NCBI RefSeq assembly: GCF_002906155.1
Contig: NZ_MUJK01000005.1
Location: 310,001 to 374,000 of the forward strand
Length of the DNA stretch: 64,000 nucleotides
DNA from: Pseudomonas laurylsulfativorans
GTDB lineage: Bacteria; Pseudomonadota; Gammaproteobacteria; Pseudomonadales; Pseudomonadaceae
Direction: 5' to 3'
Of this stretch, positions 47,211-56,087 are shown one piece after another. A model generated the notes under the pieces. That model searched no databases, had not been told where the DNA came from, and was given only the letters and a program-made list of their open reading frames with translations. Numbering within the stretch: position 1 is the first letter of the stretch; each line of letters opens with the position of its first letter. A program made the position numbers and the translations under genes.

Positions 47211-47660
47211 ATGATTGCTGAATCTCTACCTGAGCAAGGGTACGCCGCTTACCGCGCGAATCTCCAACTGTTTCTGGGCATTCCGCTGTCAGCAAGTGAC
47301 CTAGAGATTCACACGTTGATAACGCACGGCTTCCCGGCCACAAAGTTGATGGATCTTGCCGCCGCCGGGTTAGTCTCAATCTCCCAACGAAGCCAGATAA
47401 TCTCGTTGCGAGCATTGAAATCTCGAGTCCAAAGCGGACAGTCATTGAACGTCGCTGAAAGCGACCGTCTGTTCAGATATGCGCATATTTTTTCAATGGC
47501 CCAGGCTGTCTTTGGACGTCCGGAAAATGCAATGCGTTGGCTCGATAAGCCTAAAGCTCGTTTTAGCGGCCAAACGCCAGCTAGGATGCTGACGACACTT
47601 AGCGGCTTAAATCAGGTCGAGTTGATGCTGCTGCAAATCGCAGAGGGCTATGCCTTATAG
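47211..47660 (+). CDS. DUF2384 (Xre/MbcA/ParS) antitoxin-like protein 2
   Basis: A 149-residue protein with the textbook layout: an N-terminal winged segment (HTLITHGFPATKLMDLAAAG), a linker, and a C-terminal domain with ESDRLFRYAHIFSMAQAVFG, NAMRWLDKPKARFSGQTP and ELMLLQIAEGYAL. GGAGG six bases before ATG 47211 fixes the start; the frame is open to 47193. The expected RES toxin should begin within a few bases of the stop, but the next 290 bases hold none. Confidence 0.82.
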   Translation: MIAESLPEQGYAAYRANLQLFLGIPLSASDLEIHTLITHGFPATKLMDLAAAGLVSISQRSQIISLRALKSRVQSGQSLNVAESDRLFRYAHIFSMAQAVFGRPENAMRWLDKPKARFSGQTPARMLTTLSGLNQVELMLLQIAEGYAL

Positions 47661-47948
47661 ATGCTCGGCAGTTCCTTAAACATAAGACAGCCGCCTTGGC
47701 TCGTTGCCTTACTCCTTACGACGTCCTCAACAGCCATGTGTCTAAGATTCCTATAGGGGCCTCAGAGCACTAAATTCGCCAAGTCTAGCGGTCCGATCTA
47801 CGGTGCCGCCGAGCCGCAATTCAGCCGGGTAATGGCTAGACGTTGGAATGTTCGGTGGTCTACGTGCCAGATGAGTGGCGAGATTACACCGTTACGTCGA
47901 CTTGCCAGCGGAGTACGATTGGGAAAAAATCCGAATCGAGGTGGCGTT

Positions 47949-48389
47949 GTGGAAAAAGACGAGATCCGGTGCAGAATTCTCGCTAGAGAGCAGGAAATGC
48001 TCGCTCAAGCCAAGAACGAAATTTTAGGATGCGGCGACTTCTTGCCTGTTAATAGGCTTGCACAGCATCTCAGTGTTCCCGCGGAAATACTTACTCCGGC
48101 CTTGGTTGAGTGGGGGGTAGGCAATCGAATTTTCTCGATCGAACATCAAGGCTGTAGTCTATTTCCCTGTTATGCGTTCTCCACTCAAGCTGGGCTCAGC
48201 CCTTATCCAGAATTAAAAGAAATAATCTCTATTCTCTCTCCTACCAAAGGCAGTTGGTCGATGGCGTTCTGGTTTTTTTCGCCGAATGGAATGCTCGGTG
48301 GCAAACGTCCACGAGACTTGGTTTCCACGGATGCGGTTCATGTGATATTAGCCGCGCAAGACGAGGTGGACGGGATTATTCACGGCTAG
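47949..48389 (+). CDS. DUF2384-like antitoxin/regulator 3
   Basis: A 146-residue protein starting VEKDEIRCRILAREQEML. An N-terminal helix-turn-helix-like region (FLPVNRLAQHLSVPAEILTP) precedes a C-terminal part (WFFSPNGMLGGKRPRDLVST) that follows the W..P.G.LGG..P pattern of DUF2384-type proteins usually paired with RES toxins. The frame is open from ATG 47832, but GAGG lies about eight bases before GTG 47949 and the sequence before it looks non-coding. No toxin gene follows. Confidence 0.62.
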   Translation: MEKDEIRCRILAREQEMLAQAKNEILGCGDFLPVNRLAQHLSVPAEILTPALVEWGVGNRIFSIEHQGCSLFPCYAFSTQAGLSPYPELKEIISILSPTKGSWSMAFWFFSPNGMLGGKRPRDLVSTDAVHVILAAQDEVDGIIHG

Positions 48390-48924
48390 ATGCGCCGCTG
48401 CTTGAATGGATGCCTCAGCTTTGGGGATTCGTGCCGGAAACAGGTTTATCTATCTTCCGACCGCTGTTGGCCCCTTAGCGTGAAGCAATAATCGGCCATT
48501 CAACGACGTTAAACCAGATATGGCTCCAAATAGACCGAGACAGAGATTAACTATTCGTAGCCTCACCTATTGACGAGGTGATCCTCCGCCGCGGTTTGGC
48601 GGCAGCCTGCTAGACAGCCAATGGGCTCAAACTCAGGCCCATTCGATAAGGCAGAGTCCAAGAATCGGTTGCGCTTGTCAGTGCGCTTCGCCAACACGAC
48701 TTGAGCCTCAGTTCGGTAGCGCAAAAATATCAGCACTTCCATTCGGTCATTCTTTTTCACTGCTGTCCCTCTGAACGGCGTTATCCAATGGATACTACGG
48801 CTCCCCGCCATCACAAAAGGTTTACCCGATCAACGGACACGACTGCCCTCTGGATTGAGCAGTGATCTTCGGTGAGCAGCAGTATGCTAATGCTTGATCT
48901 CGACCCCATGGTTGGAGATAGCTG
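48390..48924. other. Gene-poor stretch after antitoxin-like gene 3
   Basis: About 530 bases. The only frame of note is on the minus strand, 48563-48814 (83 codons, GTG start, contains RMEVLIFLRYRTEAQVVLAK). It has no ribosome site and no recognised family, so it is only a weak candidate. No RES toxin was found here. Confidence 0.4.
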
Positions 48925-49233
48925 ATGAAGATTATCGAGAGAATTGAGGTCGACGCAGTTACGGATATCGTTTGCGACATTTGTCTGTGCTCCACCCGTG
49001 TGGACGGTGGCGGACTTCAGTTTGCCATCGTTCAGGCGCACTGGGGATATGGAGCAAAGCATGACGGTGAGCGGTATGAACTGCACCTCTGCGAAACCTG
49101 CTTCTTTCAGACGCGTGGCTACCTCAAGCGGGAACGGCGAACCCAAAATCTCTTTAACGATGAGGAAGGGGCTTTTGCCGGCGACGACTTCGGCATGATC
49201 GCTAAGGATGATTTCTTCGGCGACTCAAAATAG
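48925..49233 (+). CDS. Small CxxC (zinc-ribbon-like) protein
   Basis: A 102-residue soluble protein with two CxxC pairs, CDIC (residues 17-20) and CETC (56-59), that could bind one zinc, and an acidic C-terminus (DDFGMIAKDDFFGDSK). GGAG eight bases before the ATG supports the start. No named family is recognised. It lies between an antitoxin-like gene and a DUF6957-like gene in the mosaic region. Confidence 0.7.
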   Translation: MKIIERIEVDAVTDIVCDICLCSTRVDGGGLQFAIVQAHWGYGAKHDGERYELHLCETCFFQTRGYLKRERRTQNLFNDEEGAFAGDDFGMIAKDDFFGDSK

Positions 49234-49408
49234 CGCGGTTGAAAATTGCTCGCAGGATCGTTTCTTGTGAGCGGACTCCACTAAGCAAGGTATGACGCAG
49301 ACCAAGCAGCCCATATGCAGGTTTGTGGATAACTCCAGCATTGTGAGCCTTGAGCTTACTCGCGCAAATGTAGAGATCCAGTCTGCGATCACTTGAGAAG
49401 GTGATTTC

Positions 49409-49813
49409 ATGAATACAGACGATGGACATGAACGCCACGAGTTTTTGGGTGGTCCCCGAGACGCAAGGCATGGAACGTCTTTGGACTTAGAAAAGCTGAC
49501 AACAATGGTTATCTCACGTTACCCAGCTAAGCCTTACTGCCTAGTCAGAGATTGGACGCTCTTCCTTGCGGACCTCACACCCGAAGAGCTTGAAACCGTC
49601 GAAAGGGCCGGCCACCTCCCGCTCTTTGTGTATGCCTTTGAAGTTGTCTACGACAGTAAGGGCCGCTTTCAACCCGGCGATTGGGTCCGTTCCAGCATGT
49701 GTGTTCAGTTCCTAGACGGGTTTCTTTTTGAGACGCGAAACACGGTATACGTGCTTGTGGGAGACGGCGCTGAGCAAAAGGCATCATTGATAACAATCTT
49801 TTCATTCCATTGA
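49409..49813 (+). CDS. DUF6957-like hypothetical protein
   Basis: A 134-residue protein containing YCLVRDWTLF, GHLPLFVYAFEVVYDSKGRF, PGDWVRSSM and FETRNTVYVLVGDG, a pattern I associate with the DUF6957 family of Pseudomonas accessory genomes. Function unknown. The start is preceded by GAAGGTGATTTC, a weak ribosome site. It is not obviously co-transcribed with the CxxC protein (175 bases apart). Confidence 0.65.
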   Translation: MNTDDGHERHEFLGGPRDARHGTSLDLEKLTTMVISRYPAKPYCLVRDWTLFLADLTPEELETVERAGHLPLFVYAFEVVYDSKGRFQPGDWVRSSMCVQFLDGFLFETRNTVYVLVGDGAEQKASLITIFSFH

Positions 49814-49912
49814 TAGGACCTAGCTACCAGCCGTGCTGGTAGGTTGGTATTGCTAGATTGTCGCCTCGTTAGTGGCACATTCGATGTCGCATTGAAGGCA
49901 ATACCGGCTGCT

Positions 49913-50341
49913 TTAACCGTTACCCTTATAGTCACCGCATTGGATCTGTCCGGTGAGTTTGATGAGCGCTCGCCCTTGATTACGTACGTTGCCGATCGCT
50001 CGGTCAATTTTGAACCATTCGAAAGCCTCCGGAGATTCATCCAGTAGCAGCACCATCTGCTTTGCACTCTCTTTGGGTGTCGCCGGAGACAACCATTCTT
50101 GGGCAAGTTTTCCTGGCAGACTCACTGATCGGCGGTCGTGGATATCCATCACTCCGCCGACGCTGCCAGTGATGATGACGAATCCGTCGTGCTCACCTGC
50201 TTCATGTTCGGCAATTGGATACTGGCAGATGGCAGCGCAGAGAACCGGAGTTCGTTCGCGATAGCGGATGAGGTAGGGCTGCATCTTTAGCCCGCCTTCG
50301 TCGACCCTTTCAAACCAGTTGTCTTTAGCGGTTATTGCCAA
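49913..50341 (-). pseudogene. 5'-truncated SRAP (YedK/HMCES-type) gene
   Basis: The frame encodes the C-terminal part of an SOS response-associated peptidase: QPYLIRYRERTPVLCAAICQ, GFVIITGSVGGVMDIHDRR with the conserved His, and PLEWL-like EWLSPAT. SRAP proteins crosslink to abasic sites through Cys2 (MCGRF), and that N-terminal half (about 100 residues) is absent. Upstream sequence shows no continuation. A conserved W also appears as R in NWFERV. The remaining piece cannot work as a SRAP enzyme. Confidence 0.75.
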
Positions 50342-50518
50342 AACTCAGAAGTCCTGGACTACACCCACCTGACGAAATTGTAATCCTCCAATCACCTTGG
50401 CGTTATCTGCAGCTTGCAACGATGTCACCCGGCGACCATGCCGGCGGGCCTTTTTCCGCCGAACAATAAAACCCACGCCGACGCAGCTTCCAGTTCTGCC
50501 GAAACCAAGGAGTGATTG

Positions 50519-51844
50519 ATGCTTAACAATTCAAAAATGTCGATAGCCGCTTTAGCTGTAGTTGTCGGCTCAGGGCCGTCCATGGTGTTTGCGGAAGATA
50601 AGGCAGAGGGCTTTATCGAGGACAGCAGCCTGACGGTGCTCAACCGCAATTTCTACTTTAATCGTGATTACCGTAAAGGTCAGTCCAGCCCCACCGGCAA
50701 TGGTTATTCGGAAGCCTGGGCTCAGGGCATTATTGGCAAGTTCGAATCCGGCTTTACTCAAGGCACCGTCGGGGTCGGTGTCGATGCGTTTGCGATGATC
50801 GGTTTAAAGCTCGATACCGGGGATGGCCGCAACGGCGGCCAGAGTTCGTTTGATGTGCTGCCAGTCAACAGTGACGGAGAGGCGCGGGACGAATACACCA
50901 AGGTGGGTGGTGCCGCCAAAGTCCGGGCCTTCGATACGGTGGTAAAAGTCGGTGACGTGTTCCCCGCCAACCCCGTAGTGGCCGCGGGTGATTCTCGATT
51001 GCTGCCGGAAAGCTTCCGCGGTGTGACGGCTACCAACACCAGCATCGAAGGCCTGTCGGTCCAGGGCGGTCGACTGCACGCGATGAGCCAGCCGACGTCC
51101 AGCGACATGCGCGAGAACTTCGCGACCTTCTATGCCGGCCCGGTCAACTCGCCGTGGATCGCATATTTCGGCGGAGACTATTCGCTGAACAAGAACCTTA
51201 GTTTCAGCCTGTATTCCAGTCGCCTAAAAGATGCCTGGAACCAGTACTACGCCGGGAACGCTTGGACTTATCCGCTATCGGATGACATTTCACTGTTCGG
51301 TGACCTGAACTATTACAAGGCGGTCGACGAAGGCAAACAACTGCTTGGAAAGTTCGACAACAACATCTGGAGCGGCCGGGTCGGGGTGAAACTCGGTGCG
51401 CACTCCGTGGCCTTGTCCCACCAGCGCAACAACGGCAACGACGACTTCGATTATCTGCGCCAGTCCGACTCGATCTTCCTCGACAACTCCATCCAGTACA
51501 GCGACTTCAACTCACCCAAGGAACGTTCGTGGATGGTGCGCTATGACCTAGACATGGAGAGCTACGGAGTTCCGGGTCTGTCGTTCATGACTCGTTACGC
51601 CCGCGGCACCGATGCCGACTACTCCAACGCCAACGCCACGTACATGCGCCGTGATGCCGACGGCAACCCGCTGACCGATCAGAAGCGATGGGAGCGTGAC
51701 ATTGAAGTCAAATATGTCGTGCAGACAGGTTCGCTGAAAGATATGTCGCTGCGGTTGCGTCAAGCCACTACCCGCGCTACGGCATTTGAATCGGATCTGG
51801 ATGAGGTCCGGGTGATCATCGAATACCCGTTGGCGATTCTCTGA
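50519..51844 (+). CDS. OprD-family outer-membrane porin
   Basis: A substrate-specific porin of 441 residues with signal peptide (MLNNSKMSIAALAVVVGSG, cleaved near VFA-ED) and the usual OprD opening (GFIEDSSLTVLNRNFYFNRD). It forms an 18-strand barrel in this family. TTG 50516 is open, but AAGGAG six bases before ATG 50519 fixes the start. Which nutrient passes is unknown. In P. aeruginosa, CzcR lowers OprD and links metal to carbapenem resistance; the closeness of czcRS makes a similar link worth testing. Confidence 0.92.
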   Translation: MLNNSKMSIAALAVVVGSGPSMVFAEDKAEGFIEDSSLTVLNRNFYFNRDYRKGQSSPTGNGYSEAWAQGIIGKFESGFTQGTVGVGVDAFAMIGLKLDTGDGRNGGQSSFDVLPVNSDGEARDEYTKVGGAAKVRAFDTVVKVGDVFPANPVVAAGDSRLLPESFRGVTATNTSIEGLSVQGGRLHAMSQPTSSDMRENFATFYAGPVNSPWIAYFGGDYSLNKNLSFSLYSSRLKDAWNQYYAGNAWTYPLSDDISLFGDLNYYKAVDEGKQLLGKFDNNIWSGRVGVKLGAHSVALSHQRNNGNDDFDYLRQSDSIFLDNSIQYSDFNSPKERSWMVRYDLDMESYGVPGLSFMTRYARGTDADYSNANATYMRRDADGNPLTDQKRWERDIEVKYVVQTGSLKDMSLRLRQATTRATAFESDLDEVRVIIEYPLAIL

Positions 51845-51908
51845 CATCGCGGTTGATACAAATTCACCTTTAGAAGCTCCTTGCTCCTTTGGTAAGAGGT
51901 GAATCTTT

Positions 51909-51934
51909 TGGCGTCCTTCGGGGCGCCCTTTTTA
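51909..51934 (+). terminator. Rho-independent terminator after the porin gene
   Basis: GGCGTCC-TTCG-GGGCGCC forms a short GC-rich stem followed by CTTTTTATTTT, 65 bases after the porin stop. Confidence 0.8.
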
Positions 51935-52049
51935 TTTTCGCGGGTCGCATTCACTGAAGTTGAAAAGTGCAACGTGCTGCAATCTTGCGAACTTGTCTTG
52001 AAAATCGAAAAATCGAAGCACTCGACAGTCCTTACGGGGCGATACCGGT

Positions 52050-52382
52050 TCACCGACCGTTTCTGCGGCATTCGCCTCCTACGGTGTATCTAATGGTGTT
52101 GAGCTGTCCTTGGGAGTCCTCATAGGTCATCACGGTAGGGACTGCGGCGCATGAAACTTGCGGTCGCACGGTGCTCACTACTTTGACCACGTCCAACTTC
52201 ATCCCGTATTCATAGTCTTTCATCACTGGTGCAGGTTTGCCCTGGTTGGCAGCATACTGCTCCATTGCTTTTGTATTTGCGCTGACGGCCCTCTCAAACG
52301 TTTTGTCACCACCGCCCTCAGCGAGCGCATTCAGGGACAGGGCCATGACCGCGATGAACGTCATCGACTTGATAAATTTCAT
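52050..52382 (-). CDS. PtrA-like/DUF2790 small periplasmic protein
   Basis: A 110-residue exported protein. After the signal peptide the sequence AEGGGDKTFERAVSANTKAM matches the N-terminal motif of PtrA-type copper-inducible proteins, and the C-terminal half (YGMKLDVVKVVS, VPTVMTYEDSQGQL) matches DUF2790. It thus joins two small modules usually found apart. AAGGA seven bases before ATG 52382 fixes the start; an upstream in-frame start exists at 52424. It follows the other PtrA-like gene on the same strand, beyond a terminator. Confidence 0.8.
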   Translation of the reverse strand: MKFIKSMTFIAVMALSLNALAEGGGDKTFERAVSANTKAMEQYAANQGKPAPVMKDYEYGMKLDVVKVVSTVRPQVSCAAVPTVMTYEDSQGQLNTIRYTVGGECRRNGR

Positions 52383-52407
52383 ATCCATTTCCTTAAGAAG
52401 AACCAGC

Positions 52408-52444
52408 AAAAAAAAGCCCGGCATCGGGGGGCGATGGCAGGCTT
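52408..52444 (-). terminator. Rho-independent terminator after the PtrA-like gene
   Basis: On the minus strand AAGCCTGCCATCG pairs with CGATGCCGGGCTT around a C-rich loop and is followed by eight T residues. It sits 18 bases after the 52462 gene. Confidence 0.88.
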
Positions 52445-52461
52445 ATCCAAGTGCGACGCGC

Positions 52462-52662
52462 TTACATGTCTTGGGCTTTGTCGTCTTTCTTTTCATTTAC
52501 AACAACGGGATCATGCGTCTTCTCTTTGGCTACAAACAGTTCCATCGAGCGTTCTTTAGCCGCCATCATTTTCTCGAAAGCCCTGTCGCCGCCGCCTTCA
52601 GCTAACACCATGGACGACATCACCAACGCTGTTGCAAAGATGCTCAATTGTGCAAGTTTCAT
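52462..52662 (-). CDS. PtrA-like small periplasmic protein
   Basis: A 66-residue exported protein: signal peptide (MKLAQLSIFATALVMSSMVL), then AEGGGDRAFEKMMAAKERSM and a charged tail. The AEGGGD(R/K)xFE motif is that of PtrA-type proteins, which in P. aeruginosa are induced by copper through CopR. TGAGG precedes ATG 52662; the frame opens upstream to 52719. The 16-bp element at 52732-52747 lies 70 bases upstream and resembles one before czcC. Confidence 0.8.
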   Translation of the reverse strand: MKLAQLSIFATALVMSSMVLAEGGGDRAFEKMMAAKERSMELFVAKEKTHDPVVVNEKKDDKAQDM

Positions 52663-52731
52663 GTTTTCAGGCCTCATTTGATTGACGAGGTCAGGGTAAC
52701 AATCCGAACCTATCGCCACGGTGGCGCGAAA

Positions 52732-52747
52732 ATTACATATCCGTTAT
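52732..52747. promoter_or_regulatory. Candidate CzcR/CopR operator A
   Basis: ATTACATATCCGTTAT matches the element at 58700-58715 at 14 of 16 positions. It lies upstream of the PtrA-like gene. The regulator is inferred from the nearby czcRS and the metal-inducible nature of both targets. Confidence 0.5.
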
Positions 52748-52781
52748 GTCGTGGGAGTTGAATTGAATCAGCACCAATGAA

Positions 52782-52872
52782 CTGTGGGAGCGAGCCTGCT
52801 TGCGATAGCAAATAGTCAGTTGGCATCAATGCTGACTGACTCACCGTCATCGCTAGCAGGTTCGCTTCCACA
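52782..52872. repeat. Paired REP elements (REPIN)
   Basis: CTGTGGGAGCGAGCCTGCTT and the inverted GCTAGCAGGTTCGCTTCCAC bracket a longer spacer of about 45 bases that itself contains an inverted repeat (AGTCAG...CTGACT). It lies just after the czcA stop and may end the czcCBA transcript. Confidence 0.8.
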
Positions 52873-52882
52873 AGGGGTACGT

Positions 52883-55800
52883 CTATTTAACTGGGATGGC
52901 CTCTTCATCACGTCGATGCGCCAGCTGATACAGCGCAGGCAATATCAGCAACGTGAGAATGGTCGAGGACAGAATCCCGCCAATTACCACCGTCGCCAAC
53001 GGCCGCTGCACCTCCGCACCGGTACCGGTCGCCAGGGCCATCGGAATGAAGCCAAGGGACGCCACCAGTGCAGTCATCAGCACCGGACGCAGCCTTGTCA
53101 GGGCGCCCTCGCTGATGGCATCGGAGAGGGAACGTCCTTCCTCCCGCAGGTTGCGGATGAACGCGATCATCACCAAGCCATTGAGCACCGCGACTCCCGA
53201 CAGCGCAATGAACCCGACGCCCGCCGAGATCGACAACGGGATGTCCCGTAGCCACAACGCCATTACGCCACCGGTCAAGGCAAACGGAATCCCGGTGAAC
53301 ACCAGCAGCCCGTCCTTGAGGTTGTTGAACATCATGAACAGCAAGCCAAACACCAACAGCAAGGCCACCGGCACCACAATCTGCAAGCGCTTGGCCGCCG
53401 ACTGCAATTGCTCGAACTGCCCGCCCCAACTGGTCCAGTAACCCGCCGGAACCTCGACATCGCGCTCGATTACCTCACCCGCTTCTGCGACGAACGAACC
53501 GATATCGCGCCCACGCACGTTGGCGCTGACGATCACCAAGCGCTTGCCGTTTTCGCGACTGACCTGATTCGGCCCCAGCACCAGATCAAGGCTGGCAACT
53601 TCCTCAAGAGCAATGAAAGCGATCTGATTGGACGCGCCATTCTGCGGTGCCGGCACCGGGATCAGCAGGGTCGACAAACCTTCGATGTCCTTGCGCATGG
53701 CATCGGACAAACGCACCACCATGTCGAAACGCCGATCGCCCTCATACATCGTCCCTGCCTGGCGTCCTCCCACCGCTACCGCAATGGTGTCCTGTACATC
53801 GCCAACGTTGAGTCCGTAACGTGCAGCCTTGTCACGATCGATGTTGATGGTCAGCACCGGCAAACCTGTAGTTTGCTCAACCTTGACCTCGGACGCACCG
53901 TTAACCTTTTGCATAGCAGTGGCAATCTTCGCCGCCGTGGCGTTGAGCACGTCCATGTCATCACCGAAAACCTTGACCGCCACATCGCTGCGCACACCGG
54001 AGATCAGTTCGTTGAAGCGCAGTTGGATTGGCTGCGACAGTTCATAGTTGCTGCCCGGTAGCGTCGCGGCGGCTTGTTGCAGTTCGGCCATCAGGGCTTC
54101 GCGGGATTTGCCAGGATCCGGCCACTGCTCCTTGGGCTTGAGCATCACGTAGCTGTCGGAAATGTTCGGCGGCATCGGGTCAGAAGCAATTTCGGCGGTG
54201 CCGGTGCGGCCGAATACGCGCTGTACTTCCGGCACTTTGTTGAGAATCAAGGTTTCCAGACGCTGCTGCATGTCCACCGACTGCGTGAGACTGGTGCCGG
54301 GTACGCGCAACGCCTGCAGGGCAAAATCGCCCTCACTGAGACTCGGTACAAACTCGCTGCCCATGCGACTGGTCATCACGCCGCTGAGCGCGACCACGAT
54401 CAAGGCCATGCCCACTGCCACGGCGCGATGGGACATCACCCAAGCCAGCGCCGGCGCATAAAACCGGCGTGCGCCGCGCATGACCACGCCTTCTTCTTCC
54501 TTGACCTTACCGGTGACAAACAGGGCGATGGCCGCTGGTACGAAGGTCACCGACAACAACATGGCGCCAAGCAGCGCGATCACCACAGTGAATGCCATTG
54601 GATGGAACATTTTTCCTTCGACACCGGTGAGGGCGAAGATCGGCAGGTACACGACCATGATGATCAACTGGCCGAAAATCAGCGGTCGCCGCGCTTCTTT
54701 GGCCGCTGCGAATACTTCATGGAAGCGCTCGGATCGGGTCAGCAATCGTCCGTGATGCTGCTGTGCGTGGGCCAGCCGTCGCAGGGTGTTTTCAACGATT
54801 ACCACCGCGCCGTCGACAATAATGCCGAAGTCGAGTGCGCCGAGGCTCATCAGATTGGCGCTGACCTTGTTGCTGAACATGCCGGTGAAGGTGAACAGCA
54901 TCGACAGCGGAATCACCATGGCCGTGATCAAAGCCGCACGGATGTTGCCCAGGAACAGGAAGAGAATCGCGATCACCAGAATCGCACCTTCGACCAGATT
55001 CTTTTTCACCGTGGCGATGGCTTTGTCGACCAAGTGCGTACGGTCATAAACCGGCACCGCGACGACGCCGGTCGGCAGCGAACGGTTGATCTGCTCAAGC
55101 TTGCTGGCAACTGCCTGGGAGACGGTGCGGCTGTTTTCGCCGATCAGCATGAATACGGTGCCGAGCACCACTTCGCGACCGTTTTCAGTCGCGGCCCCGC
55201 TGCGCAGTTCACGGCCGATATCCACCGTGGCAACGTTCTTCACCCGAATCGGTGTGCCGTCGACGTTAGCCATGACAATGTTGGCAATGTCCTCGGTGCT
55301 CGCCACTTGTCCAGGCGCGCGGATCAGCAGTTGCTCGCCAATGTGCTCGATGTAGCCCGCGCCGACGTTGGCATTGTTGCGCTCAAGCGCAGTGATCAGA
55401 TCGGTGAGAGTCAGTTTGTACGCTGCCAGCCGTTTCGGATCAGGTGCAATCTGATACTCCTTGGCGAATCCACCGATGGTGTTGATCTCCGCCACGCCAG
55501 GAACGTTGCGCAGCTGCGGCTTGATGATCCAGTCCTGGATTACCCGTAGGTCCGTCGGCGTATAGGGGGTGCCGTCCTCCTTGAGCGCGCCTTCCCGCGC
55601 TTCGACGGTCCACAGGAAAATCTCCCCAAGCCCCGTCGAAATCGGCCCCATCACCGCTTTGGCGCCTTCGGGTAATTGTTCTTTAGCTGTTTGCAGGCGC
55701 TCATTGACCAACTGCCGGGCGAAGAACAGATCAGTGCCGTCCTTGAATATCACAGTGACTTGCGACAGCCCCGACCGCGACAGCGAACGGGTCTGTTCCA

Positions 55801-56035
55801 ATGCCGGTAGACCGGCCATGGCAGTTTCAATCGGGAAGGTGATGCGCTGCTCGGTTTCCAGCGGCGAGAACCCGGCGGCGCCGGTATTGATTTGTACTTG
55901 GACGTTGGTGATATCGGGCACGGCGTCGATCGGCAGTTTCTGGTAACTGGCGATACCTAGGCCGGCCATGAGTAAAACGGCGAGCAGCACAATGATGCGC
56001 TGCTCGATGGCAAACTGGATCAAGCGTTCGAACAT
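52883..56035 (-). CDS. czcA: CzcA-type RND zinc/cadmium/cobalt efflux pump
   Basis: An inner-membrane proton-driven pump of 1050 residues. Its helix-4 motif LDFGIIVDGAVVIVEN is the HME-1 form, typical of divalent zinc/cadmium/cobalt pumps, and the Met relay seen in the cusA product is absent. The opening (MFERLIQFAIEQRIIVLLAV) and PDITNVQVQINT are usual for CzcA. It works with czcB and czcC upstream (52-base and 49-base gaps), giving export across both membranes. Confidence 0.95.
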   Translation of the reverse strand: MFERLIQFAIEQRIIVLLAVLLMAGLGIASYQKLPIDAVPDITNVQVQINTGAAGFSPLETEQRITFPIETAMAGLPALEQTRSLSRSGLSQVTVIFKDGTDLFFARQLVNERLQTAKEQLPEGAKAVMGPISTGLGEIFLWTVEAREGALKEDGTPYTPTDLRVIQDWIIKPQLRNVPGVAEINTIGGFAKEYQIAPDPKRLAAYKLTLTDLITALERNNANVGAGYIEHIGEQLLIRAPGQVASTEDIANIVMANVDGTPIRVKNVATVDIGRELRSGAATENGREVVLGTVFMLIGENSRTVSQAVASKLEQINRSLPTGVVAVPVYDRTHLVDKAIATVKKNLVEGAILVIAILFLFLGNIRAALITAMVIPLSMLFTFTGMFSNKVSANLMSLGALDFGIIVDGAVVIVENTLRRLAHAQQHHGRLLTRSERFHEVFAAAKEARRPLIFGQLIIMVVYLPIFALTGVEGKMFHPMAFTVVIALLGAMLLSVTFVPAAIALFVTGKVKEEEGVVMRGARRFYAPALAWVMSHRAVAVGMALIVVALSGVMTSRMGSEFVPSLSEGDFALQALRVPGTSLTQSVDMQQRLETLILNKVPEVQRVFGRTGTAEIASDPMPPNISDSYVMLKPKEQWPDPGKSREALMAELQQAAATLPGSNYELSQPIQLRFNELISGVRSDVAVKVFGDDMDVLNATAAKIATAMQKVNGASEVKVEQTTGLPVLTINIDRDKAARYGLNVGDVQDTIAVAVGGRQAGTMYEGDRRFDMVVRLSDAMRKDIEGLSTLLIPVPAPQNGASNQIAFIALEEVASLDLVLGPNQVSRENGKRLVIVSANVRGRDIGSFVAEAGEVIERDVEVPAGYWTSWGGQFEQLQSAAKRLQIVVPVALLLVFGLLFMMFNNLKDGLLVFTGIPFALTGGVMALWLRDIPLSISAGVGFIALSGVAVLNGLVMIAFIRNLREEGRSLSDAISEGALTRLRPVLMTALVASLGFIPMALATGTGAEVQRPLATVVIGGILSSTILTLLILPALYQLAHRRDEEAIPVK

Positions 56036-56087
56036 GAGAACCTTCTCGTCGAGGGGGCAGATCGGTGGGTGTTGTTAAAGCGCTGTT

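Noticed and set aside
47661..47948. RES toxin after antitoxin-like gene 2
   Set aside because: No frame of adequate length or with RES residues on the plus strand.
48563..48814. 83-codon minus-strand frame
   Set aside because: GTG start without a ribosome site and no family; kept only as a weak candidate in the gap note.
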